From assembly GCA_947177465.1 (NCBI GenBank), contig CAMWUP010000008.1, positions 1 through 18,765 on the forward strand: 18,765 bases of DNA, written 5' to 3'. Positions 7,588 through 15,206 of this stretch are shown here, piece after piece. The position numbers and the translations under genes were made by a program. The stretch comes from an uncultured Lachnospiraceae bacterium (GTDB lineage: Bacteria; Bacillota; Clostridia; Lachnospirales; Lachnospiraceae). How positions within the stretch are numbered: the first letter of the stretch is position 1; every line of letters begins with the position of its first letter. Under the pieces are notes generated by a model that had not been told where the DNA came from, did no database searches, and worked only from the letters and a program-made list of their open reading frames with translations.

Positions 7588-8148
7588 TTACTTTGAGAGC
7601 GCGGTGCGAATCGCATCAATTGCTTTTTCGTTCTCCTCCTGACACTGCAGGATTGCTGCCTCCTCATCCACATCTGATACATCTGCACCCAGCTGTACAA
7701 AACAAACATAATTTCCGAAGGTTTCTATCCGCGAAGATTGGATTTTGCTGATGTTCATGGGATACTGCATGGTATCGTTTACCAGATTGTCACGATATGC
7801 ATTGAGCGCATCCTCAACCTCCGAAACCTTTCCTTCCTTCGCCTTTACAATAATAAGCGTATCCACATTTGCGCTAATCATCGGCGACTCCGCAAAATAT
7901 TCCTCATACATGTCGGAAGTCACGCCGTATATTTGGGAAAACATTTCTTCTTCGACCGCCATATCCGGCCAATAATTTTCACCCAGTACATCAACCACTG
8001 CCGCTTTCAACTCCTCCATGGATGCCTCTCCAAACGCGGCATTTGTATTACCGTCATTACCGCCGGATGTACTGTCCTCTTTTTTGCCGCACGCGGTCAA
8101 CATGAAAGATGACAAAAAAACCATAAATAAAATAACTGCTTTTTTCAT
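7588..8148 (-). CDS. DUF4358-type lipoprotein
   Basis: A 186-residue lipoprotein: basic start MKK, hydrophobic stretch and lipobox LTAC with Cys at 20, then a Ser/Gly/Asn-rich linker. The mature domain resembles DUF4358 proteins of Clostridia, with the pattern of a residue stretch around MISANVDTLIIVKAKEGK, a repeated N/D-Y-x-x-N helix and a C-terminal part reading NYVCFVQLG. The biochemical role of DUF4358 is unknown. It is the first gene of an operon with MBOAT and DHHW genes, so an accessory role at the outer membrane face in polymer acylation is inferred. A GGAGG site precedes ATG 8148. I found no convincing promoter in 8149-8320; the family call rests on memory of this pattern. Confidence 0.8.
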   Translation of the reverse strand: MKKAVILFMVFLSSFMLTACGKKEDSTSGGNDGNTNAAFGEASMEELKAAVVDVLGENYWPDMAVEEEMFSQIYGVTSDMYEEYFAESPMISANVDTLIIVKAKEGKVSEVEDALNAYRDNLVNDTMQYPMNISKIQSSRIETFGNYVCFVQLGADVSDVDEEAAILQCQEENEKAIDAIRTALSK

Positions 8149-8336
8149 AATTTCCCTCCATTTTGCCCTGACAGGCAGTTTTCGTATACTTGCAGTCCTT
8201 CACTCTGTCTGTTTATGGCAATTTCTACTACAAGTGTACCCATTTTTTGTTAACACATACATTTTATCATATGCTTTAGTATCTGTCTTATTATATGTTT
8301 CTTAACTTTATGAATTTTAAATGAACATAATGGGGA

Positions 8337-8365
8337 TTGCGGGGAACCGCTATCTTTGCTATACT
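8337..8365 (+). promoter_or_regulatory. Candidate promoter of the ABC-F gene
   Basis: TTGCGG (8337-8342) and TATACT (8360-8365) are 17 bases apart. The predicted leader is about 50 bases and contains an imperfect hairpin with arms around 8372-8382 (TGCCGGTATTC) and the later GAATCGGCA just before the AGGAG site. The rest of the 8149-8423 gap is AT-rich and shows nothing else I can support. Confidence 0.5.
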
Positions 8366-8423
8366 CCATATTGCCGGTATTCACGCAAACGAATGACAGG
8401 AATCGGCAGGAGAGAATTTATTT

Positions 8424-9980
8424 ATGAGTATTTTAAATGTAGAAAACTTAACGCACGGCTTTGGCGACCGCGCTATTTTTACCGATGTGTCCTTTCGCCT
8501 GCTTAAGGGTGAGCATATCGGTCTAATCGGGGCAAACGGTGAAGGAAAGTCAACCTTTATGAATATTATTACGGGCAGCCTTATGCCGGACGAAGGAAAG
8601 GTGGAATGGGCTAAAAATGTCCGCGTAGGATATCTTGACCAGCACACGGTACTGCAAAAAGGCATGACGCTCCGTCAGGTGCTTGCTTCCGCGTTCGATT
8701 TTCTTTTTGAACTGGAAAGCCAGATGAACGATATCTGTGATAAAATGGGAGACGCTTCCGAAGAAGAACTGGAGCGGTACATGGAGGAACTGGGCACTAT
8801 ACAGGATTTGCTCACCATGCACGATTTTTATATGATTGACGCAAAGGTGGAAGAGGTTGCCAGGGCGCTCGGTCTTTTGGATTTGGGGCTTGAGCGGGAC
8901 GTGACAGACTTAAGCGGCGGGCAGCGCACAAAGGTACTGCTGGGCAAGCTGCTTTTGGAAAAGCCGGACATCCTGCTGCTGGATGAGCCTACCAACTATC
9001 TTGACGAGTCGCATATTGCATGGCTGAAGCGGTACCTCACAGAATACGAAAATGCCTTTATCCTGATTTCTCACGACATTCCTTTTCTGAACAGTGTCGT
9101 CAATCTGATTTATCATATGGACAACCAAAAGCTGACGCGTTATGTAGGAGATTACGATAAATTTCAAGAGGTATATGCCATGAAAAAGGCACAGCTTGAG
9201 GCCGCCTACAACAGACAGCAGAAAGAAATTGCCGAACTGAAGGATTTTGTCTCCCGAAACAAAGCGCGGGTTTCAACCCGCAATATGGCAATGTCCCGCC
9301 AGAAAAAACTGGATAAAATGGATTTGATAGAGCTTGCCGGAGAAAAAGCCAAGCCGGAGTTTCTCTTTCGGGAAGCACGCACGCCGGGGCGCTATATCTT
9401 TCAAACGTCAGAGCTCGTTATCGGCTACAATGAACCACTTTCTTCTCCCTTGACGCTTGCTATGGAGAGAGGACAAAAGATTGCCCTGACCGGCTCCAAC
9501 GGCATCGGAAAAACTACTTTATTAAAGAGTATTTTAGGTCTGATTCCACCGCTTTCAGGAACTGTGGAACAAGGTGATTACCTGCACATCGGGTATTTTG
9601 AGCAGGAAATGCCTTCCGGCATAGAAACCACCTGCATAGAGGAGATTTGGAAGGAATTTCCTTCCATGACACAGTACGAAGTACGCTCCGCACTTGCCAA
9701 ATGCGGTCTGACCACCAAACACATCGAAAGCAAGGTTAAAGTATTAAGCGGCGGAGAGCAGGCAAAGGTACGGTTGTGCAAGCTGATAAACAGGGAAACC
9801 AATATTCTGCTCTTAGACGAGCCTACCAATCATTTAGACACAGACGCCAAGGATGCTTTAAAACAGGCTTTGCAAAGCTATAAAGGCAGTATTCTGATGG
9901 TCTGTCATGAACCTGATTTCTATACAGACTGGGCGACCGACGTGTGGGACTGCACCAAATGGACAACCCGAATTATATAA
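8424..9980 (+). CDS. ABC-F family ATP-binding protein (YkpA/YbiT-like)
   Basis: A 518-residue soluble protein with two ABC ATPase domains and no membrane segment, hence ABC-F, a class acting on the ribosome. Domain 1: Walker A GANGEGKST (36-44), signature LSGGQ (163-167), Walker B LLLDEPTN (184-191). An interdomain linker with a charged helical hairpin lies around 240-320. Domain 2: GSNGIGKTT (357-365), LSGGE (441-445), LLLDEPTNHLD (462-472). ABC-F proteins either rescue stalled ribosomes or protect them from antibiotics; the moderate linker suggests a housekeeping YkpA/YbiT-type factor rather than a resistance factor, but that is inference. AGGAG lies about eleven bases before the ATG. The C-terminus ends without a long tail. 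Confidence 0.93.
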   Translation: MSILNVENLTHGFGDRAIFTDVSFRLLKGEHIGLIGANGEGKSTFMNIITGSLMPDEGKVEWAKNVRVGYLDQHTVLQKGMTLRQVLASAFDFLFELESQMNDICDKMGDASEEELERYMEELGTIQDLLTMHDFYMIDAKVEEVARALGLLDLGLERDVTDLSGGQRTKVLLGKLLLEKPDILLLDEPTNYLDESHIAWLKRYLTEYENAFILISHDIPFLNSVVNLIYHMDNQKLTRYVGDYDKFQEVYAMKKAQLEAAYNRQQKEIAELKDFVSRNKARVSTRNMAMSRQKKLDKMDLIELAGEKAKPEFLFREARTPGRYIFQTSELVIGYNEPLSSPLTLAMERGQKIALTGSNGIGKTTLLKSILGLIPPLSGTVEQGDYLHIGYFEQEMPSGIETTCIEEIWKEFPSMTQYEVRSALAKCGLTTKHIESKVKVLSGGEQAKVRLCKLINRETNILLLDEPTNHLDTDAKDALKQALQSYKGSILMVCHEPDFYTDWATDVWDCTKWTTRII

Positions 9981-9997
9981 ATCAGTCTTAACTACAA

Positions 9998-10036
9998 AAA
10001 GGCGCTCAAAGCATTACCCCGCTTTTGAGCGCCTTT
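9998..10036. terminator. Bidirectional intrinsic terminator between ABC-F and small lipoprotein genes
   Basis: A perfect 13-bp stem (9998-10010 with 10024-10036, core AAAGGCGCTCAAA) is flanked by A-rich and T-rich sequence on both sides. It lies 18 bases after the ABC-F stop and 19 bases beyond the end of the minus-strand gene at 10055, so it serves both convergent genes. Confidence 0.92.
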
Positions 10037-10054
10037 CTTTACAATCTGTTTTGT

Positions 10055-10261
10055 TCATTTTAAGTCATGCTGCGACTCTGCATTTTCCAATATCTCCTGT
10101 GCCTTGTCCGCAGTTTTTTGGACGTCGAGTTCTTCACTGATTACATAATATGCCCGGGAAGCCTTCGCTTTTTCTTCATTATGACAGCCGGTCAGCAGGA
10201 TAAGCGGTATAACAGAAGCTATCAGCAGCAGCCAAATTTGCTTCCCTCGGTTTCTCCTCAT
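10055..10261 (-). CDS. Small putative lipoprotein of unknown function
   Basis: A 68-residue protein with a strong lipoprotein signal: MRRNRGK, hydrophobic stretch to residue 24 and lipobox LTGC with Cys at 26. The mature part is only about 43 residues, very rich in Ala, Glu and Lys (DVQKTADKAQEILENAESQ), and probably helical. No family recognised. The longest frame starts at 10285, but that Met has no ribosome site, while ATG 10261 is preceded by GGGGA and gives a more normal signal peptide. It shares a terminator with the ABC-F gene. A weak promoter and palindromes lie upstream. Confidence 0.7.
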   Translation of the reverse strand: MRRNRGKQIWLLLIASVIPLILLTGCHNEEKAKASRAYYVISEELDVQKTADKAQEILENAESQHDLK

Positions 10262-10293
10262 GGTTTTTCCCCAGAACCTTTCCATGTATTTCT

Positions 10294-10314
10294 AAGAGCG
10301 TCAAAACCGCTCTT
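10294..10314 (-). promoter_or_regulatory. Leader hairpin of the small lipoprotein gene
   Basis: AAGAGCG (10294-10300) and CGCTCTT (10308-10314) form a perfect 7-bp stem with a 7-base loop in the leader. There is no U-run in either direction, so it does not look like a terminator. Confidence 0.4.
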
Positions 10315-10348
10315 TCCTATTGTATCATCGGACATAGAAAGAAACCAC

Positions 10349-10395
10349 TTAAGAATTTCTTAAAAATTTTAATATTTTCGTAAAATTTACGTCAA
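10349..10395 (-). promoter_or_regulatory. Candidate promoter with palindrome, small lipoprotein gene
   Basis: On the minus strand TTGACG (10390-10395) and TAAAAT (10366-10371) have an 18-base spacer. A 15-bp palindrome TTAAGAATTTCTTAA (10349-10363) covers the predicted transcription start, where a repressor site would sit. The region is very AT-rich, so chance matches are likely. Confidence 0.35.
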
Positions 10396-10398
10396 TAC

Positions 10399-12069
10399 CT
10401 ATTTTACAGACTGATATCCGATGAATTTGGACAGATTAAAGCCTCTTACACCCATATCCTTGTAATCTCGGCTCAACGCCGCCAGATAATAACTGCCCCA
10501 GCATTCTTCGCTGCTCCTGGAACCGCCAAAGATTTCGTAATAACTGACATGCCCGCTGCTGCCTGCTCCATGCGCTGCCTTCGCTTCAACTTCTGATAGC
10601 GAAAAACCTTCTTCCTTTAAAAATTCTGCAAGTGCCGGCGCAGCATCCGCCGACAGTCCCGCTAAATATCTGTAATCATTGTAGCTTTCCGCTCTGAAAA
10701 AGCCATCAAAACTACTTCCTGTATTTCCCAGATTTGCCAGATTACATTTTGCAATCCAGTAATCCGGATGGGAAAATGACAATGCCAGATAGCAGATTGT
10801 TACCACTACCATGCTGTATTTAAAAAGCGGAAAGGACTTTTTAAAAATACTCACAATAACGCCCGTCAGCAAAATAAACAGAACCATAAGCGCCCACAGT
10901 ACAAATATCCTCAGGAAAGTCAGGTAAAAATGCTGAATATAGAGAATCATTCTATATGCGGATGAGGCAATCATAATGTAGGTGCAAGCCGACACAACTG
11001 TCAGCATTCCCTTCAAAACCTTATTTTCTTTAAAATATGCATGACCGGACAGCACCAGCGCCAGATTGATAATACAAACCACAAGCAGTTGAAAAAATCC
11101 TTGCCGCGCATATTCTGCATAGGTATAACCCTCTAATATCATTTTTCCCAAAAACAGGAATACAATCTGAATCCCACAAAATACCAGATAGAGAACCATA
11201 ATGGGAGCAAGCACGGTAATGGCAAGTACTGCTTCCGTCTGTTTTCTTTCTTTGTATTCTTCAGAAAAAGTTTTTTTGCATAAATATGCCATAATACAGT
11301 AAGCCATAAAAAACATAAGAATAACCGTAAACAGCACCCGGAAAAAGTTTTCCAATCCGGTTCCTATAAACATTTTTTCCACTATTCCATATGTTATGTC
11401 GTAAAAAATAGTATCTGCGCTCATAAGCAGCAATCCAATCACACAGAATAGAGGTATTCCCAGTGTAATACCAACTACAATATAAATACCAGTACCCTTT
11501 CCCTTTTTTCCACGACTCCTTCGATGCGCCGCAAAATCCTGAAAAGGACGTGCAATTTCTCCCAAGCTTCCAAACACCGCCAAAGTCACATATCCGACGT
11601 ATCTGCCAAAAGTCCAGTTTCCGTCTTTGTAAACCTGATGCAGCAAAAAACTGATTGTCAAAACCCATACCCCAGCCTTATTCATAGCTATGATTCGTGC
11701 ATCCGCAGTGCAAAAAGTGGACAGTCCCAACAGTATTATGCTAATCATATAAAAAACGCTGTCTTTTTTTAAGGAAATCTCTAGTTTTTTGAAACAGAAG
11801 CAGTAGAACCAAAGACTTCCTGCGAGAAAAAAAGGATAGGTAATTCCACTGCCGTTTTTATACATACACAGCGCGTAAAAGCAGGAGTATAAAATGCAGG
11901 TCAATCCTAATATACCAAAATGCTTTTTTAAATTTTCCGTCTGCTCTGTCTGCGGTGTCACAACCGGCTGTCTGTATACCGGCTGACCATACATCGGCTG
12001 TCCATATGTTTGCTGCCCGTATGTTTGCTGTCCGGCTTCCTTCTCGTGACTATTAAGATTTTCGCTCAT
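10399..12069 (-). CDS. DUF4173 (DUF4153-like) multi-pass membrane protein
   Basis: A 556-residue membrane protein with roughly ten or more hydrophobic segments between residues about 50 and 430 and a soluble C-terminal region of about 110 residues. The conserved segment LRIFVLWALMVLFILLTGVI is typical of DUF4173. The cytoplasmic N-terminus is a Gln/Tyr-rich linker with repeated YGQ units (positions about 14-34). Function unknown. The start is chosen at ATG 12069: the GGAGG site is nine bases upstream, whereas ATG 12075 has only three bases and the longest frame (12099) has no site. It overlaps the end of the HTH regulator gene by 17 bases, so the two are translationally coupled. The DUF2975, HTH and DUF4173 genes form one operon, suggesting a regulator-controlled membrane system. 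Confidence 0.85.
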   Translation of the reverse strand: MSENLNSHEKEAGQQTYGQQTYGQPMYGQPVYRQPVVTPQTEQTENLKKHFGILGLTCILYSCFYALCMYKNGSGITYPFFLAGSLWFYCFCFKKLEISLKKDSVFYMISIILLGLSTFCTADARIIAMNKAGVWVLTISFLLHQVYKDGNWTFGRYVGYVTLAVFGSLGEIARPFQDFAAHRRSRGKKGKGTGIYIVVGITLGIPLFCVIGLLLMSADTIFYDITYGIVEKMFIGTGLENFFRVLFTVILMFFMAYCIMAYLCKKTFSEEYKERKQTEAVLAITVLAPIMVLYLVFCGIQIVFLFLGKMILEGYTYAEYARQGFFQLLVVCIINLALVLSGHAYFKENKVLKGMLTVVSACTYIMIASSAYRMILYIQHFYLTFLRIFVLWALMVLFILLTGVIVSIFKKSFPLFKYSMVVVTICYLALSFSHPDYWIAKCNLANLGNTGSSFDGFFRAESYNDYRYLAGLSADAAPALAEFLKEEGFSLSEVEAKAAHGAGSSGHVSYYEIFGGSRSSEECWGSYYLAALSRDYKDMGVRGFNLSKFIGYQSVK

Positions 12070-12292
12070 CGCCATTATCCTCCTCACTTTCTTCCACATA
12101 TTCCAGAATATCCCCAGGCTGGCAGGAAAGCGCTTTACAGATTGCGTCCAAAGTCGAAAAGCGAACCGCCTTCGCCTTATTATTTTTCAGGATTGATAAA
12201 TTTGCCAGCGTAATGTCCACCTCGCCTGCCAGCTCCGTCAATCCCTTTTTGCGCTGTGCCATCACAACGTCAAGATTAATTCTTATCGCCAT
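12053..12292 (-). CDS. HTH-type transcriptional regulator (YozG/Cro-CI-like)
   Basis: A 79-residue protein that is almost entirely one helix-turn-helix domain of the Cro/CI type. It has an N-terminal strand MAIRINLDVV, helices with KKGLTELAGEVDITLANLSILKNN in register (cut here as one run in residues 16-38), and the family end CKALSCQPGDILEY. This is the short class paired with DUF2975 proteins, as in the YoaS/YozG pair of Bacillus subtilis. A strong AGGAGG precedes ATG 12292. The gene lies nine bases after the DUF2975 stop and overlaps the DUF4173 gene. It may control its own operon through the repeats near 12784-12858; that is inference. Confidence 0.9.
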   Translation of the reverse strand: MAIRINLDVVMAQRKKGLTELAGEVDITLANLSILKNNKAKAVRFSTLDAICKALSCQPGDILEYVEESEEDNGDERKS

Positions 12293-12301
12293 AAGGTCCT
12301 C

Positions 12302-12751
12302 CTAAATTGTCAAATCATTCTCCTCTTTGTAATTGACTGCCCTCTCGAAGACAAAGGCGAGCACCTTGCTGAAAAGTCCGGCAATGACAAAGACCAGAAT
12401 CACCACAAGCATGGCAATCGTCATACAAAGCAATGTACGCACCAGAGAAATCAACGCAATCATAAAACTGTACGTTCCCATGCGCTGAAGACTTACCACA
12501 TTGTCGTACACAAAACACTTATCTGCTAATACAGTGCGGAACATCTTGCGTAGTTCTCCTAAAACAGCGATTGCCAGAACGCCCAAGACAAAGTAAAGAA
12601 TGACATATTCTGTATAACGTGTCTCTAAATCCGGCAGATAATTAATCAGCCATTTCGCGGAAAACGGCAGCGTCAGCGTCACTACAATCCCCGCAAAAAA
12701 CATGAAATCCAGCAAATACTTTGTTATCCGGATAATACTCTCTTTTTTCAT
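12302..12751 (-). CDS. DUF2975 membrane protein
   Basis: A 149-residue integral membrane protein with about four hydrophobic segments: around residues 12-32, 46-65, 90-110 and 110-132. Its pairing with a short Cro/CI regulator is the standard DUF2975 arrangement. Function unknown. The longest frame begins at 12805 but the AGAAGGAGG site fits only the ATG at 12751, six bases on; the extra 18 residues are Arg/Lys-rich and lie in the leader. The promoter is at 12840-12868 with an inverted repeat overlapping it. The TAG stop is part of the ribosome site of the next gene. Confidence 0.87.
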   Translation of the reverse strand: MKKESIIRITKYLLDFMFFAGIVVTLTLPFSAKWLINYLPDLETRYTEYVILYFVLGVLAIAVLGELRKMFRTVLADKCFVYDNVVSLQRMGTYSFMIALISLVRTLLCMTIAMLVVILVFVIAGLFSKVLAFVFERAVNYKEENDLTI

Positions 12752-12783
12752 CCGCATCCTCCTTCTGCCGGAATCTTTCATAC

Positions 12784-12858
12784 AAAAATCCCGTGCCTTA
12801 CTCATTTACATAAATACCCATAGGGTCTCTATGCACATGAATATAGCACGGGACTTTT
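12784..12858. promoter_or_regulatory. Inverted repeat spanning the DUF2975 operon promoter and leader
   Basis: AAAAATCCCGTGC (12784-12796) and GCACGGGACTTTT (12846-12858) are inverted copies matching at 12 of 13 positions. The right arm fills the spacer between -35 and -10, the left arm lies about 40 bases into the leader. Between them is a palindrome ACCC-ATA-GGGT (12816-12826). Because the right arm is upstream of the transcription start, the pairing cannot be an RNA hairpin, so DNA-binding sites are more likely. Confidence 0.5.
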
Positions 12859-12868
12859 CGATTGTCAA
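12840..12868 (-). promoter_or_regulatory. SigA-type promoter of the DUF2975-HTH-DUF4173 operon
   Basis: On the minus strand TTGACA (12863-12868) and TATATT (12840-12845) with a 17-base spacer, near-consensus. The predicted leader to ATG 12751 is about 80 bases. Confidence 0.85.
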
Positions 12869-12896
12869 TATATTTTTATTGAAAATCAATAAATTT

Positions 12897-14582
12897 TTAT
12901 TGTTTTACATTTTTATAAAGTGCATAAGCATTCTTACCGCTCTTCTTCACGCTGTACATGGCTTCGTCCGCACATTCGATTAGCTTCTCATAATTATCCG
13001 CATCATCAGGGTAAGAAGCCGCACCGACGCTGCCGCCGATATTGTGAACCTTTCCCATCAACTTAAAAGGCTTCTGGAACACTTGCAGACACTGATTGGC
13101 GGCGGTGTCTACAATTTTAACATTGTCGCTCTTCAGTATCACGATAAATTCATCTCCCGCAAAACGGTAAGCCGTAAGAAGCTGGGTACGCAATGCTTTC
13201 AGTCTTGATGCTACCGCTTTTAACGCCTCATCACCAATAGAATGTCCATATGTATCATTGATATGCTTAAAATTATCAATATCCAGCATAATGACCGTAC
13301 ACGGCTGCTTTGCTGTTGCCGCTTCCGTCAAATCATGCATAAACTTGGAGCGGTTTGGTAATCCGGTCAGAAAATCATGATTAGAAGCATCCTCCAGATA
13401 GCTCCTTGCCTCTTCCAGCTCCGACGTCAGCTTTCTCTTTTTGATATTATCCACACATGCCCATGTACATATTATGACCAACGCCACCAATATGATCAGC
13501 ACCGGAACCAGTATCTCATGATTTCGTTCAAAAAAGGTTGGCTCATGGTTTACGAAAACGGTTTCATCCGGCAGCGCTGAAGCCTTAATGCCAAACTTCA
13601 GCATAACAGACTCATCGATGCAGTAAATATTGGGACTGTCCACAATCACACTGACATCCTGCATATCCCTTCTTCCGCTGATGATATCAACCGCTATCTC
13701 TGCGGCAATTTTTCCGGATTGCTCCATGGAAACGATATTGCCTCCCAAAACACCATATCCGATTCCGCCCTCTACCATCCGAAATGCCGGTACAGTAGCA
13801 TACTGTGCAATGACCTCTATCGCCTCCTTATTCGTATACAGTCTTCCGTTGGCATCTTCCGTCATCATCACATAAATCAAAATTGTATCTTGCGGCAGAT
13901 TGGAAAGTTCATATTTTAATCTTGTTTCCGTCAGCTCAGAAGTGTTCAGCTCGGAAAATTCCAGCTCCGGAAATAATGAGGCGCTTTTATAAAAATTCCT
14001 TCGCTCTGCTTCTCCGGTAAGAGTGTCGTCTAAAATACCCACTACTTTTTCAGCATTCGGATATATGGACAACGCCAATTCTATATTCTTTTGAACTGAC
14101 AGGCTTTCTATCACACCGGTAATCATCGGGTCTTTTGCAGCCTCAAGTGCAAGTTCTTCATCGTTTACGCCTTCAAAAACCAAAGGAATCCCTTTAAACA
14201 ACTCGTCACGGTATTCCAATGCAAACTTTAATGCTGCATCATCGCCCAAAATAATCACATCATATGGCTCTACCATGGACATGCGGTAAGCAAGCCCCTC
14301 TTTAAAAAGCTGCATTGCCGCATCGTCGTCCACCCGCTTAGTGTCCATAAACTCATAATCAACCACAATACCATCCGAAATCCCCATCTTGATTCCTTCG
14401 ATTTGCAGTTGTACAGCATCCCATGCATAGGAATAGGAACTGATAAACAGGATTCTTCCTTTGTTTGCACTTCCCGTCGCATACGTACTTGTGTGTAATC
14501 CCCAAAACAGCCCTGCACAGATGACGGCACATGCAAGCATAGCAGTTACTGCCCATGCCGCCTTCTTGTATATTTGCTTCAT
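12897..14582 (-). CDS. Membrane diguanylate cyclase with extracytoplasmic ABC substrate-binding-like sensor domain
   Basis: A 561-residue two-TM sensor. Residues 9-29 form a signal anchor. Residues about 41-320 read like the ABC_sub_bind family (start GRILFISSYSYAWD; later DVIILGDDAALKFAL), a periplasmic ligand-binding fold. A second TM lies at about 357-377, then a short coiled linker and a GGDEF domain: DFLTGLPNR (403-411), DIDNFKHIND (434-443) and the catalytic motif as AGDEF (475-479), a variant found in active cyclases. The product would be cyclic-di-GMP in response to an external ligand. The inhibitory RxxD site expected five residues before AGDEF is absent. ATG 14582 is chosen over 14636, which lacks a ribosome site and precedes an unnatural N-terminus. 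Confidence 0.92.
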   Translation of the reverse strand: MKQIYKKAAWAVTAMLACAVICAGLFWGLHTSTYATGSANKGRILFISSYSYAWDAVQLQIEGIKMGISDGIVVDYEFMDTKRVDDDAAMQLFKEGLAYRMSMVEPYDVIILGDDAALKFALEYRDELFKGIPLVFEGVNDEELALEAAKDPMITGVIESLSVQKNIELALSIYPNAEKVVGILDDTLTGEAERRNFYKSASLFPELEFSELNTSELTETRLKYELSNLPQDTILIYVMMTEDANGRLYTNKEAIEVIAQYATVPAFRMVEGGIGYGVLGGNIVSMEQSGKIAAEIAVDIISGRRDMQDVSVIVDSPNIYCIDESVMLKFGIKASALPDETVFVNHEPTFFERNHEILVPVLIILVALVIICTWACVDNIKKRKLTSELEEARSYLEDASNHDFLTGLPNRSKFMHDLTEAATAKQPCTVIMLDIDNFKHINDTYGHSIGDEALKAVASRLKALRTQLLTAYRFAGDEFIVILKSDNVKIVDTAANQCLQVFQKPFKLMGKVHNIGGSVGAASYPDDADNYEKLIECADEAMYSVKKSGKNAYALYKNVKQ

Positions 14583-14666
14583 ATCTTTATCCCCAATCCT
14601 CAAGAATCCCTTCCATCCTCCCGCTCTGCAACCCATAATTATTACATTATATCATACGATAATATA

Positions 14667-15125
14667 TTAAACATCAATAATCGGAACCTTTTTATAACCC
14701 CTGCTCTTTTTAATTCTTTTAACAGTATCCTTTGTAATGTCGGAAGCCACAAGAATTTCTTCCCCTGAAACCATATCCTTTATCCAGAATTCATAACTGC
14801 TGTCTGTAGACATAATTCCTTTTGGTTTCTTTGCCAGGATATGTCTGGCATATGCTTCAAATTCCTGACGTTCCCCCTCACCGGCACTTATCATTTCCGC
14901 CTTTGCTTCTTTGTTTTTTAATTCTACACCCCTTCCGCATACCGGACACATCTTAAAATATGTTTTCTTTACCGGAAAAAGTGGTATGTATTCCAAGTGC
15001 GCCCAAACACTGTTCCTCACATATCCCTTTTTATATACTCTGTGACAGAAAGGACATTCCTCTCTCTGCCCGAAGTAACCCGTCAGCTTCGTGAAAACAT
15101 GTGTTCCATAAACAATAACTGCCAT
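14667..15125 (-). CDS. Zinc-ribbon protein of unknown function
   Basis: A 152-residue cytoplasmic protein. Two CxxC pairs (CPFC 24-27 and CPVC 60-63) are spaced as in a zinc ribbon; between them is a segment WAHLEYIPLFPVKKTYFKM. The C-terminal half is a charged helical region ending in TKDTVKRIKKSRGYKKVP. No signal or membrane segment. Similar zinc-ribbon proteins occur in Firmicutes but I cannot name a function. A GGAG site precedes ATG 15125; a TATAAT box lies at 15156-15161 on the minus strand with only a poor -35. The diguanylate cyclase starts 84 bases downstream and may share its transcript, though a TATAAT box at 14646-14651 could also serve the cyclase separately. Confidence 0.75.
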   Translation of the reverse strand: MAVIVYGTHVFTKLTGYFGQREECPFCHRVYKKGYVRNSVWAHLEYIPLFPVKKTYFKMCPVCGRGVELKNKEAKAEMISAGEGERQEFEAYARHILAKKPKGIMSTDSSYEFWIKDMVSGEEILVASDITKDTVKRIKKSRGYKKVPIIDV

Positions 15126-15206
15126 AACTCTCTTCTCCTCTTCCGCTTCATATTGATTATAGTGTACTACTTAATTATGAAAAAATCTATCATTAATTCT
15201 CTATTA

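Noticed and set aside
8149..8320. Several TATAAT/TATGAT-like boxes as promoter of the DUF4358 operon
   Set aside because: None has a convincing -35 at 16-18 bases; the stretch is AT-rich enough to give such boxes by chance.
12870..12901. AT-rich palindrome TTTATTG-AAAAT-CAATAAA as terminator of the diguanylate cyclase gene
   Set aside because: The stem is weak and there is no U-run on the minus strand, the direction in which the cyclase is transcribed.
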